NCBI GenBank assembly: GCA_016290175.1
Contig: JAEETD010000009.1
Location: forward strand, 1 to 62,128
Reading direction: 5' to 3'
Origin: Prevotella sp.
GTDB taxonomy: Bacteria > Bacteroidota > Bacteroidia > Bacteroidales > Bacteroidaceae
Length of the DNA: 62,128 nucleotides
Part shown: positions 1 through 8,617 of the stretch, one piece after another
How the letters are laid out: each line of letters opens with the position of its first letter
Position numbering within the stretch: position 1 is the stretch's first letter
Position numbers and translations under genes: made by a program
The notes under the pieces: generated by a model
Database searches by the model: none
Seen by the model: only the letters and a program-made list of their open reading frames with translations
What the model was told of the DNA's origin: nothing

Positions 1-1270
1 TAGCAATGGGCAGCACAAACATGAAATGTGGTGCCATGATAAACACCTCGTTGATGCCAAAGCCCAAGAACAGATGAATCAGCATATCAAAGGCGAAGCA
101 TGAGAGACAGAGCCACAGGAAACGATTCTTGCGACCACACCAAATACCAATAGCAAATAGCAATAGCATCACACCCTCGATAATATAACTATGGATCCAA
201 CGATAGGCTACGAACACTGGGCGATGCACAAGTGTGTCTTCAAGGAAGAATTCCTGATGAAACTGCAACGATTCCCCAAACAGATTCTCGTAAGCAGACT
301 GCCAACGCGAGGTGGTGATATCTGTCCATTTCAGGAATCCATGATCTTCCATTGGGGTTCCTGATTTCTCTGCCTGACGACGAAGCCTGGCCTCGCGCTG
401 TTTCTTCTTGGTCTCAAATCTTCGCTTTTCATCAGGTGTCATTTGGGCCACACGCTCAGCCTGTTCCTTGGCCTTTTGTGCCTTCTGCTCCGCACGAATC
501 TTCTCCTTGGGAATCACAAACTGGTAGTTCTCCCACGTGGCCGTTCCCCACAAAAGTGCTGCAGGCAGAATGACTGCCAACAACAAGTACTTCGGACGGA
601 AGAAGTCTCTGAGATTCACAAAGAAACCAGACAAAAACACCTTGCAACCATTGCTCAACGTGACGCCTGCTGTGATATAGAAGAGCAGAGCTGATTGCCA
701 CCACTTGAATTCGCGACCTTTTTTGATGCAGACTCCAGATATATAGAGGGTGATCAATAGCAGGAACATCGAAATTGTAAAGTGGTCAGGCACAATCAAC
801 GACAAGAGGATATAGGCAAAGGAGAAATAGTAGGTAGTAAGCAATGTGGCATCCCACCGCCCTAACTCTATCACCTCACGATGAATGCGATAAAGGAAAA
901 TATAGGAATATAACGAACAAACGATAACAGGCAGCGCCACTATATACTGAACGCAATTAATACCAAGGAGAGAAGAAAGCCAGTCGTTCAATAGATACAG
1001 AGGCCAGATCATAAATGCCAGCAACGGATGGCGAAACACCTGATACACCACATCCCAATCTGTCACACCCAGATAAGTTAGAGGGTCGTAGCCCGAGAGA
1101 TGATACTCGTGTTCGAAGGTTTTCCAATAGGGTCCGAACCCAGGTTGCATGAACAGATCGTGTAGACGCCAGATAAACAAGGCATTGAGAGCAATGATGA
1201 CCATCAGCGCTACCAATGCCTGAATGCGCTCCTCTGGCTTGATTCTAAAGATCTTCAGTGGTGACTTCAT
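1..1270 (-). CDS. DUF6080-type polytopic membrane protein, C-terminus beyond the window
   Basis: The reverse strand is open from an ATG at 1270 to the window edge, about 423 codons with no stop, so the C-terminus is missing. The protein begins MKSPLKIFRIKPEERIQALV and has about seven to nine hydrophobic segments. Between them lies a charged stretch near residues 255-300 (rich in K, R, E and Q) that probably faces the cytoplasm. Overall architecture and the N-terminal motif resemble the DUF6080 family of Bacteroidetes, whose function is unknown. The ATG overlaps the TGA of the HAD phosphatase gene (ATGA), so the two are probably translationally coupled. It is the last visible member of the envelope module. 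Family assignment is from memory of the architecture. Confidence 0.7.
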   Translation of the reverse strand, partial: MKSPLKIFRIKPEERIQALVALMVIIALNALFIWRLHDLFMQPGFGPYWKTFEHEYHLSGYDPLTYLGVTDWDVVYQVFRHPLLAFMIWPLYLLNDWLSSLLGINCVQYIVALPVIVCSLYSYIFLYRIHREVIELGRWDATLLTTYYFSFAYILLSLIVPDHFTISMFLLLITLYISGVCIKKGREFKWWQSALLFYITAGVTLSNGCKVFLSGFFVNLRDFFRPKYLLLAVILPAALLWGTATWENYQFVIPKEKIRAEQKAQKAKEQAERVAQMTPDEKRRFETKKKQREARLRRQAEKSGTPMEDHGFLKWTDITTSRWQSAYENLFGESLQFHQEFFLEDTLVHRPVFVAYRWIHSYIIEGVMLLLFAIGIWCGRKNRFLWLCLSCFAFDMLIHLFLGFGINEVFIMAPHFMFVLPIA

Positions 1271-1851
1271 GCTCTAAAAGGTTTGTAATGTGACTTATCA
1301 GCGAAAGCCAGCAGTTCTTTATCGCCTCTACTGTCACCATAGGCCGTCAGATGATAGTCCTCACGATTCGGATAGCGGGCAAGAATACGATTCACCTTCT
1401 CCTGACCATAACAGTTCTTAGTCAGGAAGCGACCTGTCAGGACACCGTCTTTTACCTCAATCTGCGTGCCGAGAACGGTTACGTTTGCAAAGAACGGCTG
1501 TACCCAATTGTCGATGGATGCACTCACGATCACAACTTCAGCCCCATCGTCCTGAGCCTGCATCAGCGTCTTGATGCCTTGCGAACGGAGCAGATGCAGA
1601 TGGTCTTGCGCAAATCGCTGGCAGAGGTCATCGAAGGCCTCTATCGTCATGCCCTTGAAGAAAAATGAAAAGACCTTCTGCTTGACCTTCCAATTAGGAT
1701 AAAGTCCCAGCTTCATCAGCACCAGCAAAGGCGAGTAGCGCAGAAATCCCAAAGCAAAGAGCCAGAATCCACAGGCATAGCGGATAAACACCAGCAAAGT
1801 ATCCTTGGTGGTGAGCGTTCCGTCGAAGTCGAAGGCGTAGATCTTTTTCAT
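1267..1851 (-). CDS. HAD superfamily phosphatase, HAD-IB (SerB-like) type
   Basis: A 194-residue protein with the classical HAD motifs: motif I DFDGTL at residues 6-11, containing the nucleophile Asp; motif II VSAS near the middle; and motif IV GDSRGDKELL near the C-terminus. Hydrophobic segments around residues 25-50 look like a membrane-associated cap. HAD-IB enzymes remove phosphate from small molecules or lipid-linked intermediates; the substrate cannot be read here. The start is set at the ATG directly before KKIYAFDFDGTL, because that ATG overlaps the upstream acyltransferase stop as ATGA and motif I normally lies within the first ten residues. The longer open frame upstream is overlap with the neighbour. 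Its place between acyltransferases and DUF6080 suggests dephosphorylation in envelope lipid or glycan assembly. Confidence 0.85.
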   Translation of the reverse strand: MKKIYAFDFDGTLTTKDTLLVFIRYACGFWLFALGFLRYSPLLVLMKLGLYPNWKVKQKVFSFFFKGMTIEAFDDLCQRFAQDHLHLLRSQGIKTLMQAQDDGAEVVIVSASIDNWVQPFFANVTVLGTQIEVKDGVLTGRFLTKNCYGQEKVNRILARYPNREDYHLTAYGDSRGDKELLAFADKSHYKPFRA

Positions 1852-2831
1852 ATTCTTACCACAAGTTTTAATGCCTTCTGCAACAGCCAGGCCAAAGGGA
1901 TCGTTATCACGATAGTAAGCAGAGCCGTGAGCCAATACCCCAAATGATAGGGCACGATATACGTCATCACAAAGTGATAGTGTATCAGATAGGCCTCCAG
2001 ACTAAGTGCTCCGAAGAAAGCGCAGAAGCGATTGAACCATTTTGGAGTGCGACGGAACACGCGATTCAGCATCAGGATGAGCGTCATCGTAAACGGGATA
2101 TAAATCATCCGCTCCACAAACAGTGGGAATCGTCCGTGAGTCATCTGCTCAAGATAGATACACGAACTGAAAGTGGCCAGAAAAAGCATCAGGACGAGCC
2201 AGATGCCTGCTCCGTCGATTTTTGTTTCCCGTCTGACCAATTCGCCACAGTTGATGCCTATAAAGAAGATCGGTACGCGACTCCAGAATATCTCGATATG
2301 TCCCACTGCCTGATGCAGCGGTGCAATCCATTGCACCCAGATACACCACAGGATCATCAGCACAGGCAGCCATCGGTAGAAAGGATGTTTCTGAATCAGA
2401 CGCATATAAGGTGGCGCCCAGAGATAGAGCATCATAATGGCAGGAATATACCAGAAAGTCAGTTCGTCGTTCAACCAGAAGTCCCAGTTGATGCTGATGT
2501 CGCCAATCAAGTCGATATAGTCACCCTGTTGCCAATTGAATCGTGGCAGATAGTAAAGTGCCGCCATCACCAGCCAGGCAGGACAGATGCGCAGAAGCCT
2601 CCGCTTATAGAATTGCCAGACAGACGGTTTTTTTACCCATGAGAACCAAAGGCCGATGCCGCTCAGGAAAAGAAACATGTCGACGCCCACATTTCCACAT
2701 CGCCTCAACCCAAAGAACTCATTACTGCGATCCAGAGGCACGTGGAAAAGTATGATGAACAGCATAGCAGCTCCCATCAGTTCGCTGCGATAGCGACTTA
2801 TGTTGGCCAGCTCTATATCCTTGATCTTCAT
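1848..2831 (-). CDS. Acyltransferase 3 family membrane protein
   Basis: A 327-residue integral membrane protein with about ten hydrophobic segments. The N-terminal SRYRSELMGAAMLFIILFHV matches the acyltransferase-3 pattern, in which an Arg and a His in the first transmembrane helix are essential; FLFLSGIGLW is the usual second-helix signature. Family members move acetyl, succinyl or other acyl groups onto sugars or lipids across the inner membrane. Start and stop overlap both neighbours by 4 bp (ATGA), so it is translated as part of a coupled chain. It is shorter than the adjacent homologue and only distantly similar to it. Acceptor and acyl donor are not determined. Confidence 0.85.
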   Translation of the reverse strand: MKIKDIELANISRYRSELMGAAMLFIILFHVPLDRSNEFFGLRRCGNVGVDMFLFLSGIGLWFSWVKKPSVWQFYKRRLLRICPAWLVMAALYYLPRFNWQQGDYIDLIGDISINWDFWLNDELTFWYIPAIMMLYLWAPPYMRLIQKHPFYRWLPVLMILWCIWVQWIAPLHQAVGHIEIFWSRVPIFFIGINCGELVRRETKIDGAGIWLVLMLFLATFSSCIYLEQMTHGRFPLFVERMIYIPFTMTLILMLNRVFRRTPKWFNRFCAFFGALSLEAYLIHYHFVMTYIVPYHLGYWLTALLTIVITIPLAWLLQKALKLVVRI

Positions 2832-3910
2832 AGCTTGGGTTGGGGAATACGGTCAATCAGTTGCTTGACAGCCCACGAAATAGCAATCACAGCGATGATG
2901 TAAAGCATCAGTCCGTCGTAGACATCCTGTTTCCAGGCAACGGTGATAAAGAGTTTTCTGGCTATCGGATGGGCCACGAACATAGCAGCAGAGATGCTTC
3001 CGAACCAAGTGACGATGCTGAGCATCCACTTTGGCATCGCCTTCACCAAAGCGATGGTGCCAAGGATGATAAAGACTGGTATCCAGAGTAACCAAGTATA
3101 GAAGTTGAAACTCATGGCGAAGACAAGCGCCACAGAGAGAATGAATACCAGTAGCCAAAGGATTGGTCCGTAAGGAGCGTACGCTGAGTCCGTAGGGGTC
3201 GTACTGCCAGTCCGAAGGGTTCGTACTCTTGCAGCGATTATACCTAATCCGAAGGGAAGCAGGCCGCCGATACAGTTGTAGCGCAATCTGTTGAGTGTCT
3301 CGCCTTCAGGATCGCAGAAAGCCTGCAATAGCCAGCATACTACTATCAAAGCAACGGCAATCCACGAACTGCGACGATAGAACAGCAGGCGATAGACGAT
3401 ATAAAGCTCCATCATCAGTCCGAAGAACCAGTAGATGCCAGGCCAGATGGTCTTTTCTGGCTCAGGCAGTACGTTGATGTACATCAGCAGCTGGGCAATG
3501 ACGTTGTCCCAATGGAATTGGAAGCGTCCTGGTGTCACCATATCCACACAGATAAACAGCGAGAAACCCACAATCAGCATCCTCAACAGTTTGAGATAGC
3601 TATAGCGCACAAATCTCATAGGAGGACAGGAGTCGTCTGAGGTCTCGTATTTCCTGACGAGTCCATAGCCGCTCAGAAACAGGAAGACAGGCACGCCATA
3701 ATGTCCAAAGAACGATAACAAATGTATGGGCAGCAACTCATCAGGATGGCTGATAACCTGCCACAATTGCTCATTGTGCGAAACAAAGAACTGATATTCG
3801 TTCTCTTGCACAATCTTGCTGATAAAGTGGCAGTAGTTGTGTAGAACGATGGCGAGAATGGCTATTCCCCTCATCGCCGTACATTCATTCCTGGTCAGCA
3901 GTTCCTTCAT
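2828..3910 (-). CDS. Acyltransferase 3 family membrane protein with a repeat-expanded loop
   Basis: A 360-residue polytopic protein. Its N-terminus (TAMRGIAILAIVLHNYCHF) carries the Arg and His of acyltransferase-3 enzymes in helix 1, followed by FLFLSGYGLVRKY. The likely job is acylation of an exported or lipid-linked glycan. It overlaps the sulfatase-fold gene upstream and the second acyltransferase downstream by 4 bp each. A loop around residues 227-248 (RVRTLRTGSTTPTDSAYAPY) is encoded by three tandem copies of a 22-bp repeat and is probably a recent expansion between two transmembrane helices. Family assignment is confident; substrate unknown. Confidence 0.85.
   Translation of the reverse strand: MKELLTRNECTAMRGIAILAIVLHNYCHFISKIVQENEYQFFVSHNEQLWQVISHPDELLPIHLLSFFGHYGVPVFLFLSGYGLVRKYETSDDSCPPMRFVRYSYLKLLRMLIVGFSLFICVDMVTPGRFQFHWDNVIAQLLMYINVLPEPEKTIWPGIYWFFGLMMELYIVYRLLFYRRSSWIAVALIVVCWLLQAFCDPEGETLNRLRYNCIGGLLPFGLGIIAARVRTLRTGSTTPTDSAYAPYGPILWLLVFILSVALVFAMSFNFYTWLLWIPVFIILGTIALVKAMPKWMLSIVTWFGSISAAMFVAHPIARKLFITVAWKQDVYDGLMLYIIAVIAISWAVKQLIDRIPQPKL
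3167..3227. repeat. 22-bp tandem repeat, three copies, inside a coding sequence
   Basis: A 17-base unit with consensus GTCCGNAGGNNNCGTAC recurs at 3167, 3189 and 3211, exactly 22 bases apart. It encodes a hydrophilic loop of the acyltransferase. Because 22 is not a multiple of 3, each copy is read in a different frame. Confidence 0.85.
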
Positions 3911-5772
3911 TTCTTGAGTGTGTTATAGTCAGTCTCGCCTTTCAGGATTCTCGGGCGCTTCTCGTCGTACTTAGGACTGATCACATTCAGTTCCTCACGA
4001 TAGAGTGGGGTAGAGATGCCACCTAGATACATCAGCAAATGGGGCAATGCATCGATCATCAACGGACGATTCTTGGCATTTTGTATCGCTAGCCAACCAT
4101 AAGGGTGATTTTCACGATACTGTGGTGAGCCCCATATCCAGAAAGGTATCTCCATCTCATTGCGAGCCAGACGGTAGTCGATGTTGGCACTATGCATGCG
4201 ACCATACATATATGGACTGTCGTCGAAGATCTCCTCACCATGATCGGGCATATAGATTACCACAGCATCCTTGTCGATGAACCGTTGTGTGACAACAGCC
4301 ACAATGGAGTCATTATAGCGCAGCGAGTTGTCATAATGCGCCAATATCTGTTTCTGCTGGTCTGAGAGTTCAGGACGGTTGTACATCTGAGGTGTAAATA
4401 CGGTATTTGTCTTTTGCGGATAACGGGCGCGATAGTCCACATGCGAGCCCATCAGATGCAGAATCACGAGATTGTGCTTGATGGTTGAATCCTTCAGGGC
4501 ATCATATTCCTTGATTACACCGTCATCGAAACGATGTGTTTTCGTGTTATGGCTGTCAAACTGTCGCTGACTCAGTTCTGGGTCGTTCAAGAAGAATCCG
4601 CCACTGAAGTCATACACAGCATCCTTTGCCTTAGGCTCAAACTGGTTGGTGACGAAGGTTACATGATAGCCTGCCTTTCGGAATACCTCTGGGAAGAGCG
4701 GTTGGTCGCACCACTCGCCTGAGTCGCCTACAGCATAGAGCGAGAACAGGTGCTTGAACACAAAACTCGTCAGGTTCCACGTCGATACCACATCCGTATA
4801 TTTCACCAGACTGCCCTCTGCTTCGAGCGCCATCTGTCGAGGTGTCGTTGCCTTGTCGTAGCCATAAAGCTGGCTATGGTGCTTGTTATAGCTCTCGCCA
4901 ATCACCAATACGATAGTCGGCACACGATAGCAGCAGCTGTCTATCTGGATCTTGTCGCTCGTCACCTCCAACTGATCTATCTGAGTATCGGCCAACCCAT
5001 TGGCATAAAGGCCGAAGGCCAGACGATAGACGGGGATATAGAGATTTGCTTTGTCCTTCTTGTTCAGCTCGTGTTCCACTTGTCCAATGGTTTCACACGC
5101 GAAGAGCCGACGTATAGCCATCTTGTTGTCCCACGTCTGAGAGATTGCGCTATAGAGGCACCAGGCTGTGAGCAGTCCAATCAGCAGTTTCGGAATAATA
5201 TAGACTGACTCGTGAAGCTTGGGTAGAAGTATCCGTCTGCTCATTTTTTTTGCGAGAAGCCTGACAAAAGTCCAAACGACATGAACAGCCATCAGCAATA
5301 GAATCCAGCCCACGTTTGTCTTGACGGTGTCCCAAGAGAGATAGCCCGAAAGGAATTCCCTCGCCTCCTGACCTGTGGTCTCCATCGCCAACATCAGCAT
5401 GGTGGGTGTGAGGGTCGACTCGAAACGCTCGTAGCAGAACATATCCACCAGTGCCAAACCATAGAAGAAGACATAGAGCACAGCCTTGATGGAAGTGAAA
5501 AGTGAAGAGTGAAAAGTGAAAAATTTGCTGCCGCTCGAAGGGCGTATAAGAGTAAGCAGGGCGCAGACCACATAGATATCAAGGAACAGCTCAGGCACAG
5601 CCAGCTCGTAAGGCTCAGCACCCCTGTTCCTCAGATAATAGGGCATGATCTCATACTGCGTACAGATCCATCCCAGCGCAAACATAAACACAAAGAATGC
5701 GCCGTTCTTCTGAATAGGACTAAACAGATATCCTATCCATTTCAAGGGATTGATCTTACGCTTTTTTCGCAT
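3907..5772 (-). CDS. Sulfatase-fold phosphoethanolamine-type transferase of the inner membrane
   Basis: A 621-residue protein with about five N-terminal transmembrane helices and a periplasmic alkaline-phosphatase-fold domain from about residue 280 onward. Visible motifs are VIGESYNKHHSQLYGY (region of the nucleophilic Ser/Thr in EptA/CptA-type enzymes), HLMGSHVDYRARYP and YMPDHGEEIFDD (metal ligands). Such enzymes transfer phosphoethanolamine, or sometimes phosphoglycerol, from phospholipid onto lipid A or glycans. The start is the ATG encoding MRKKRKINPLKW, which overlaps the nadD end by 17 bp. Part of the N-terminal membrane region (FFTFHSSLFT) is encoded by a heptamer array. It heads the envelope-decoration chain. 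The exact group transferred is inferred. Confidence 0.85.
   Translation of the reverse strand: MRKKRKINPLKWIGYLFSPIQKNGAFFVFMFALGWICTQYEIMPYYLRNRGAEPYELAVPELFLDIYVVCALLTLIRPSSGSKFFTFHSSLFTSIKAVLYVFFYGLALVDMFCYERFESTLTPTMLMLAMETTGQEAREFLSGYLSWDTVKTNVGWILLLMAVHVVWTFVRLLAKKMSRRILLPKLHESVYIIPKLLIGLLTAWCLYSAISQTWDNKMAIRRLFACETIGQVEHELNKKDKANLYIPVYRLAFGLYANGLADTQIDQLEVTSDKIQIDSCCYRVPTIVLVIGESYNKHHSQLYGYDKATTPRQMALEAEGSLVKYTDVVSTWNLTSFVFKHLFSLYAVGDSGEWCDQPLFPEVFRKAGYHVTFVTNQFEPKAKDAVYDFSGGFFLNDPELSQRQFDSHNTKTHRFDDGVIKEYDALKDSTIKHNLVILHLMGSHVDYRARYPQKTNTVFTPQMYNRPELSDQQKQILAHYDNSLRYNDSIVAVVTQRFIDKDAVVIYMPDHGEEIFDDSPYMYGRMHSANIDYRLARNEMEIPFWIWGSPQYRENHPYGWLAIQNAKNRPLMIDALPHLLMYLGGISTPLYREELNVISPKYDEKRPRILKGETDYNTLKK
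5492..5534. repeat. Composite element: heptamer array plus GCGGCAGCAAA block (copy 1)
   Basis: On the minus strand this reads a GCGGCAGCAAA block (5524-5534) followed by TTTTCAC-type heptamers (5492-5521). It lies in frame within the membrane region of the transferase gene and encodes FFTFHSSLFT. Four further copies of the same arrangement exist in the window. Confidence 0.8.
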
Positions 5773-6337
5773 AGAGTTTATTTGCTTGGATAAAGTCCGC
5801 CACAGCCTTAGGCACCAGCCTGCGGATACCCTTACCACCCTTTATCCTCTGCCGTATTTCCGTACTGCTGATATCCAACAGTTCCGCCTCAATAATGCGT
5901 ACTGAGGACACAAAGGGGTCAGGCACTTCCGTGTCCTTTCTCGGATAGACGACAATCTGATAATTGGCCAGGATATCCTCAGCGTGATACCAACGATTGA
6001 AGAGTGCCCAATTGTCACCACCCATCAGTAGCACGAACTCACGGTCGGGATAGTCTTTCGACAAAGCCTGAAGCGTATTCCATGTATAGGAAGGCTTGGG
6101 CAGATGCATCTCGTAGTCGCAGGCCAGGATGCCTTCCACACCTTGAAGTGCCAGACGGGCCATCTTCATGCGGAGGGTATCGTCGAGCAGATCAGCCGAT
6201 TGCTTCAGAGGATTCTGGGGTGATACCATCAACCACACCTCATCGAGCCCAGCCCGCTTCCTCAGCTCCTGTGCCAATGCAATATGTCCCTTGTGAATGG
6301 GATTAAACGATCCCCCAAAAATACCAGTCCGGATCAT
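5756..6337 (-). CDS. nadD: Nicotinate-nucleotide adenylyltransferase
   Basis: A 193-residue cytoplasmic enzyme that adenylates nicotinate mononucleotide to deamido-NAD, the penultimate step of NAD synthesis. The nucleotidyltransferase signature GIFGGSFNPIHKGH is at residues 5-18, with the HxGH-type KGH, and ISSTEIRQRI near residue 157 is the C-terminal ISSTxIR motif typical of NadD. Length is normal for the family. It follows gmk by 34 bases and overlaps the downstream transferase start, so yicC, gmk, nadD and the envelope genes may share a transcript. Confidence 0.97.
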   Translation of the reverse strand: MIRTGIFGGSFNPIHKGHIALAQELRKRAGLDEVWLMVSPQNPLKQSADLLDDTLRMKMARLALQGVEGILACDYEMHLPKPSYTWNTLQALSKDYPDREFVLLMGGDNWALFNRWYHAEDILANYQIVVYPRKDTEVPDPFVSSVRIIEAELLDISSTEIRQRIKGGKGIRRLVPKAVADFIQANKLYAKKA

Positions 6338-6371
6338 ATTTTAATTAGGAATTAAGAGATAGGAGTTATGA

Positions 6372-6950
6372 TTACTCTGCAAGCAGGAATTCATTTACGA
6401 GCGATAATGCATCTGCTTCGGCCTGGGCAAGATCGTCGTTCACCACGATCTTATCGAACTTATCAGCGAAGGTCAGCTCGAACTCCGCCCTTGCGATGCG
6501 CTGGTCGATTACCTCTGGCGCATCCGTACCACGACCTTCGAGGCGCTTGCGAAGTTCAGCAATCGATGGTGGTTGGATAAACACACTCATCGCCTCGTCG
6601 CCATAATAATTCTTGATGTTCACACCGCCTTTCACGTCGACGTCGAACACCACGTTTTGCCCAGCCTCCAGCTGACGCTCCACCTGAGCCTTCAACGTGC
6701 CATAGAATCGGCCTTCGTAGACCTCCTCATACTCCAGAAATTCATCGTTATCTATCCTCTGGCGGAACTCCTCAGGCGACAGGAAGAAATATTCCACACC
6801 ATTCTGTTCCGTTCCTCTTGGCGGCCTCGACGTGCACGAGATTGAAAACGCCAGATTCAACTCCGGATGCTCCTTCATCAGCCATCCGATAATTGTCGAC
6901 TTTCCCGTTCCGCTCGGTGCCGATATAATAATCAGTTTCCCTCTACTCAT
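6372..6950 (-). CDS. gmk: Guanylate kinase
   Basis: A 192-residue soluble enzyme that phosphorylates GMP to GDP with ATP. The P-loop SAPSGTGKST lies at residues 10-19, and the GMP-binding region (SCTSRPPRGTEQNGVEYFF) and FDVDVKGG segment are as expected. Length is normal. The 43-base gap to yicC consists almost entirely of a composite heptamer repeat. yicC-gmk-nadD order is common in Bacteroidetes. Confidence 0.97.
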   Translation of the reverse strand: MSRGKLIIISAPSGTGKSTIIGWLMKEHPELNLAFSISCTSRPPRGTEQNGVEYFFLSPEEFRQRIDNDEFLEYEEVYEGRFYGTLKAQVERQLEAGQNVVFDVDVKGGVNIKNYYGDEAMSVFIQPPSIAELRKRLEGRGTDAPEVIDQRIARAEFELTFADKFDKIVVNDDLAQAEADALSLVNEFLLAE

Positions 6951-6953
6951 ATA

Positions 6954-6992
6954 GCGGTAGCAAATTTTTCACTTTTCACTGTTCACTTTTCC
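6954..6992. repeat. Composite element: GCGGTAGCAAA block plus heptamer array (copy 2)
   Basis: The block GCGGTAGCAAA (6954-6964) is followed by about four TTTTCAC/TGTTCAC heptamers up to 6992. It fills nearly the whole spacer between the yicC stop and the gmk start. Confidence 0.85.
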
Positions 6993-6993
6993 T

Positions 6994-7869
6994 TTAAAGT
7001 GCATTCAGCACTTGTTCCTTAATCTGTTCCAGCTCGTCCTTCATCTTCACCACGATGTTCTGCATCTCGGCCTGATTACTCTTCGAGCCGGTCGTATTGA
7101 TCTCACGTCCCATCTCCTGTGCGATGAAGCCCAGTTTCTTACCCTGTCCGGCAGGCTCCTCCATCGTCTCACGGAAATACTTCAGATGGTTGGCCAGACG
7201 CTGCTTCTCCTCGCTGATGTCAAGTTTCTCGATGTAGTAGATAAGCTCCTGTTCCAGACGGTTCTTGTCGTATTCCACATCGGGAATCTGTTTTAGACCG
7301 CCCTCGATCCTCGTCTTGATCTTCTCCACACGTCCCTTTTCGTAAGGTTCGATGTCTGCCAACAACTGGGCGATATTGTCGATCTTCTCCGTGAATTTCT
7401 TTTGGAGGGCAGCACCCTCCTGCTTGCGGAAGTCCACCAGACTTTTCAGTGCATCTGCCACAGCCCCTTTCACGATTGCCCACTCTTCGTCTTCGAGTGT
7501 CTCCACGTCCGTCTTCGTCAGTACGTCGGGCATACGTGTCAGCGTGTAAATCCAGTCCGTAGGCTCAGGGATGCCCACCTTCTGGGCCACATCTTTCAGC
7601 TGGTGGTAGTAGTTCTCTACGAGCGCTGCGTTCACAGGTGTCGCATCCACCGTGCTTTCCTTCTCTATCCACACGCTCATGTCTACCTTTCCGCGGATCA
7701 GGGCCTCTGCCACCATCGCTCTGCACTCCATCTCTTTCTCACGATAGAGGGGTGCGATACGGGTCTGCAAGTCGAGCTGTTTGGAGTTCAGCGACTTGAT
7801 TTCCACATGAATTTTCTTGTCCTTGTAGCTCACGACAGCATTGCCGTAGCCTGTCATTGATTGTATCAT
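6994..7869 (-). CDS. yicC: YicC family endoribonuclease-like protein
   Basis: A 291-residue protein beginning MIQSMTGYGNA, the invariant YicC N-terminus, and ending with the conserved region EMGREINTTGSKSNQAEMQN and VVKMKDELEQIKEQVLNAL (YicC_N followed by DUF1732). E. coli YicC is an RNA-binding endoribonuclease involved in stationary-phase survival and small-RNA turnover. Transcription probably starts from the minus-strand TACCTTTG at 7899-7906 and continues into gmk and nadD. Confidence 0.95.
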   Translation of the reverse strand: MIQSMTGYGNAVVSYKDKKIHVEIKSLNSKQLDLQTRIAPLYREKEMECRAMVAEALIRGKVDMSVWIEKESTVDATPVNAALVENYYHQLKDVAQKVGIPEPTDWIYTLTRMPDVLTKTDVETLEDEEWAIVKGAVADALKSLVDFRKQEGAALQKKFTEKIDNIAQLLADIEPYEKGRVEKIKTRIEGGLKQIPDVEYDKNRLEQELIYYIEKLDISEEKQRLANHLKYFRETMEEPAGQGKKLGFIAQEMGREINTTGSKSNQAEMQNIVVKMKDELEQIKEQVLNAL

Positions 7870-7898
7870 ATCTTGCGTACCTATTTATAATTTGGGCA

Positions 7899-7906
7899 CA
7901 AAGGTA
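7899..7906 (-). promoter_or_regulatory. Bacteroidetes -7 promoter element (TACCTTTG) for yicC
   Basis: On the minus strand the motif TACCTTTG lies 30 bases upstream of the yicC ATG and matches the TAnnTTTG consensus. It should drive the yicC-gmk-nadD-envelope set. Confidence 0.7.
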
Positions 7907-7999
7907 ATAAAAAAGTAAGAAATATGAAGGTAAAAAGGTAAAAAAAGTAATTTACGTCTGTTTTTCTGAGAAAATGTCTCATTTTACGTAATATTTTAG

Positions 8000-8007
8000 T
8001 AGTTTTG
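8000..8007 (+). promoter_or_regulatory. Bacteroidetes -7 element (TAGTTTTG) for the ECF sigma operon
   Basis: TAGTTTTG lies 16 bases upstream of the ATG at 8024 and fits TAnnTTTG. It diverges from the yicC promoter in the same 154-base intergenic region. Confidence 0.6.
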
Positions 8008-8023
8008 TTGTCTATTAAGTAGA

Positions 8024-8617
8024 ATGAGTCAAACAATAGACATCAGTGAACAACAGCGCATCAGGCGGATCATCGACTGCAGGCAGGCTGGAGAGGGCAA
8101 AGTCTCAGCGGCGGAATATGCCTACTTTGTAAGACAGTACTCGCAGAAGGTGCTCGACTTCACCTCGCATATGGTGTCCGATATCGCCGATGCTGAGGAA
8201 GTGGCACAGGATGCCTTTGTCAAGGCCTTCCGGAGTCTCGACTCCTTTGCGGGCCAGTCATCGTTCCTTACGTGGGTATGCCGCATCGCCTATCACGAAT
8301 CGCTGAATCACCTGAAGCGCAAGCGGCTCTACTGGACAAGTATCGACGAGTTGCCTTTGTCGCAGGATGACATTGAAGAGGAGGAACTTACCTCAGGCCG
8401 CGAAGAGCGGATCGCGTTGATGGAAGAGGCCCTCAACGACCTGCCACCCGACGAACGGATGCTGATACACCTCTATTATTATGAGGACCGACCGTTGCGA
8501 GAAATCGCCTTTATTATGGATGCGGAGTCGAATGCCTTAGGCGTAAGGCTCCACAGAATCAGAAAGAAACTATTAAGGATGATAAAACAAAAGGAAGATG
8601 AACAAACTAAACGATAA
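8024..8617 (+). CDS. ECF-type RNA polymerase sigma-70 factor
   Basis: A 197-residue sigma factor with region 2 around residues 35-95 (FTSHMVSDIADAEEVAQDAF and SFLTWVCRIAYHESLNHLKR) and region 4 around residues 130-190 (LNDLPPDERMLIHLYYYEDR and a helix-turn-helix ending RLHRIRKKLLRM). It would direct core polymerase to a small regulon, probably controlled by the protein encoded next, whose start overlaps this stop by 20 bp. That arrangement is typical of a sigma/anti-sigma pair. The trigger is not visible. Confidence 0.93.
   Translation: MSQTIDISEQQRIRRIIDCRQAGEGKVSAAEYAYFVRQYSQKVLDFTSHMVSDIADAEEVAQDAFVKAFRSLDSFAGQSSFLTWVCRIAYHESLNHLKRKRLYWTSIDELPLSQDDIEEEELTSGREERIALMEEALNDLPPDERMLIHLYYYEDRPLREIAFIMDAESNALGVRLHRIRKKLLRMIKQKEDEQTKR

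Noticed and set aside
6954..6992. CRISPR array suspected from repeated short units
   Set aside because: The units are 7 bases without spacers, and no cas genes are present.
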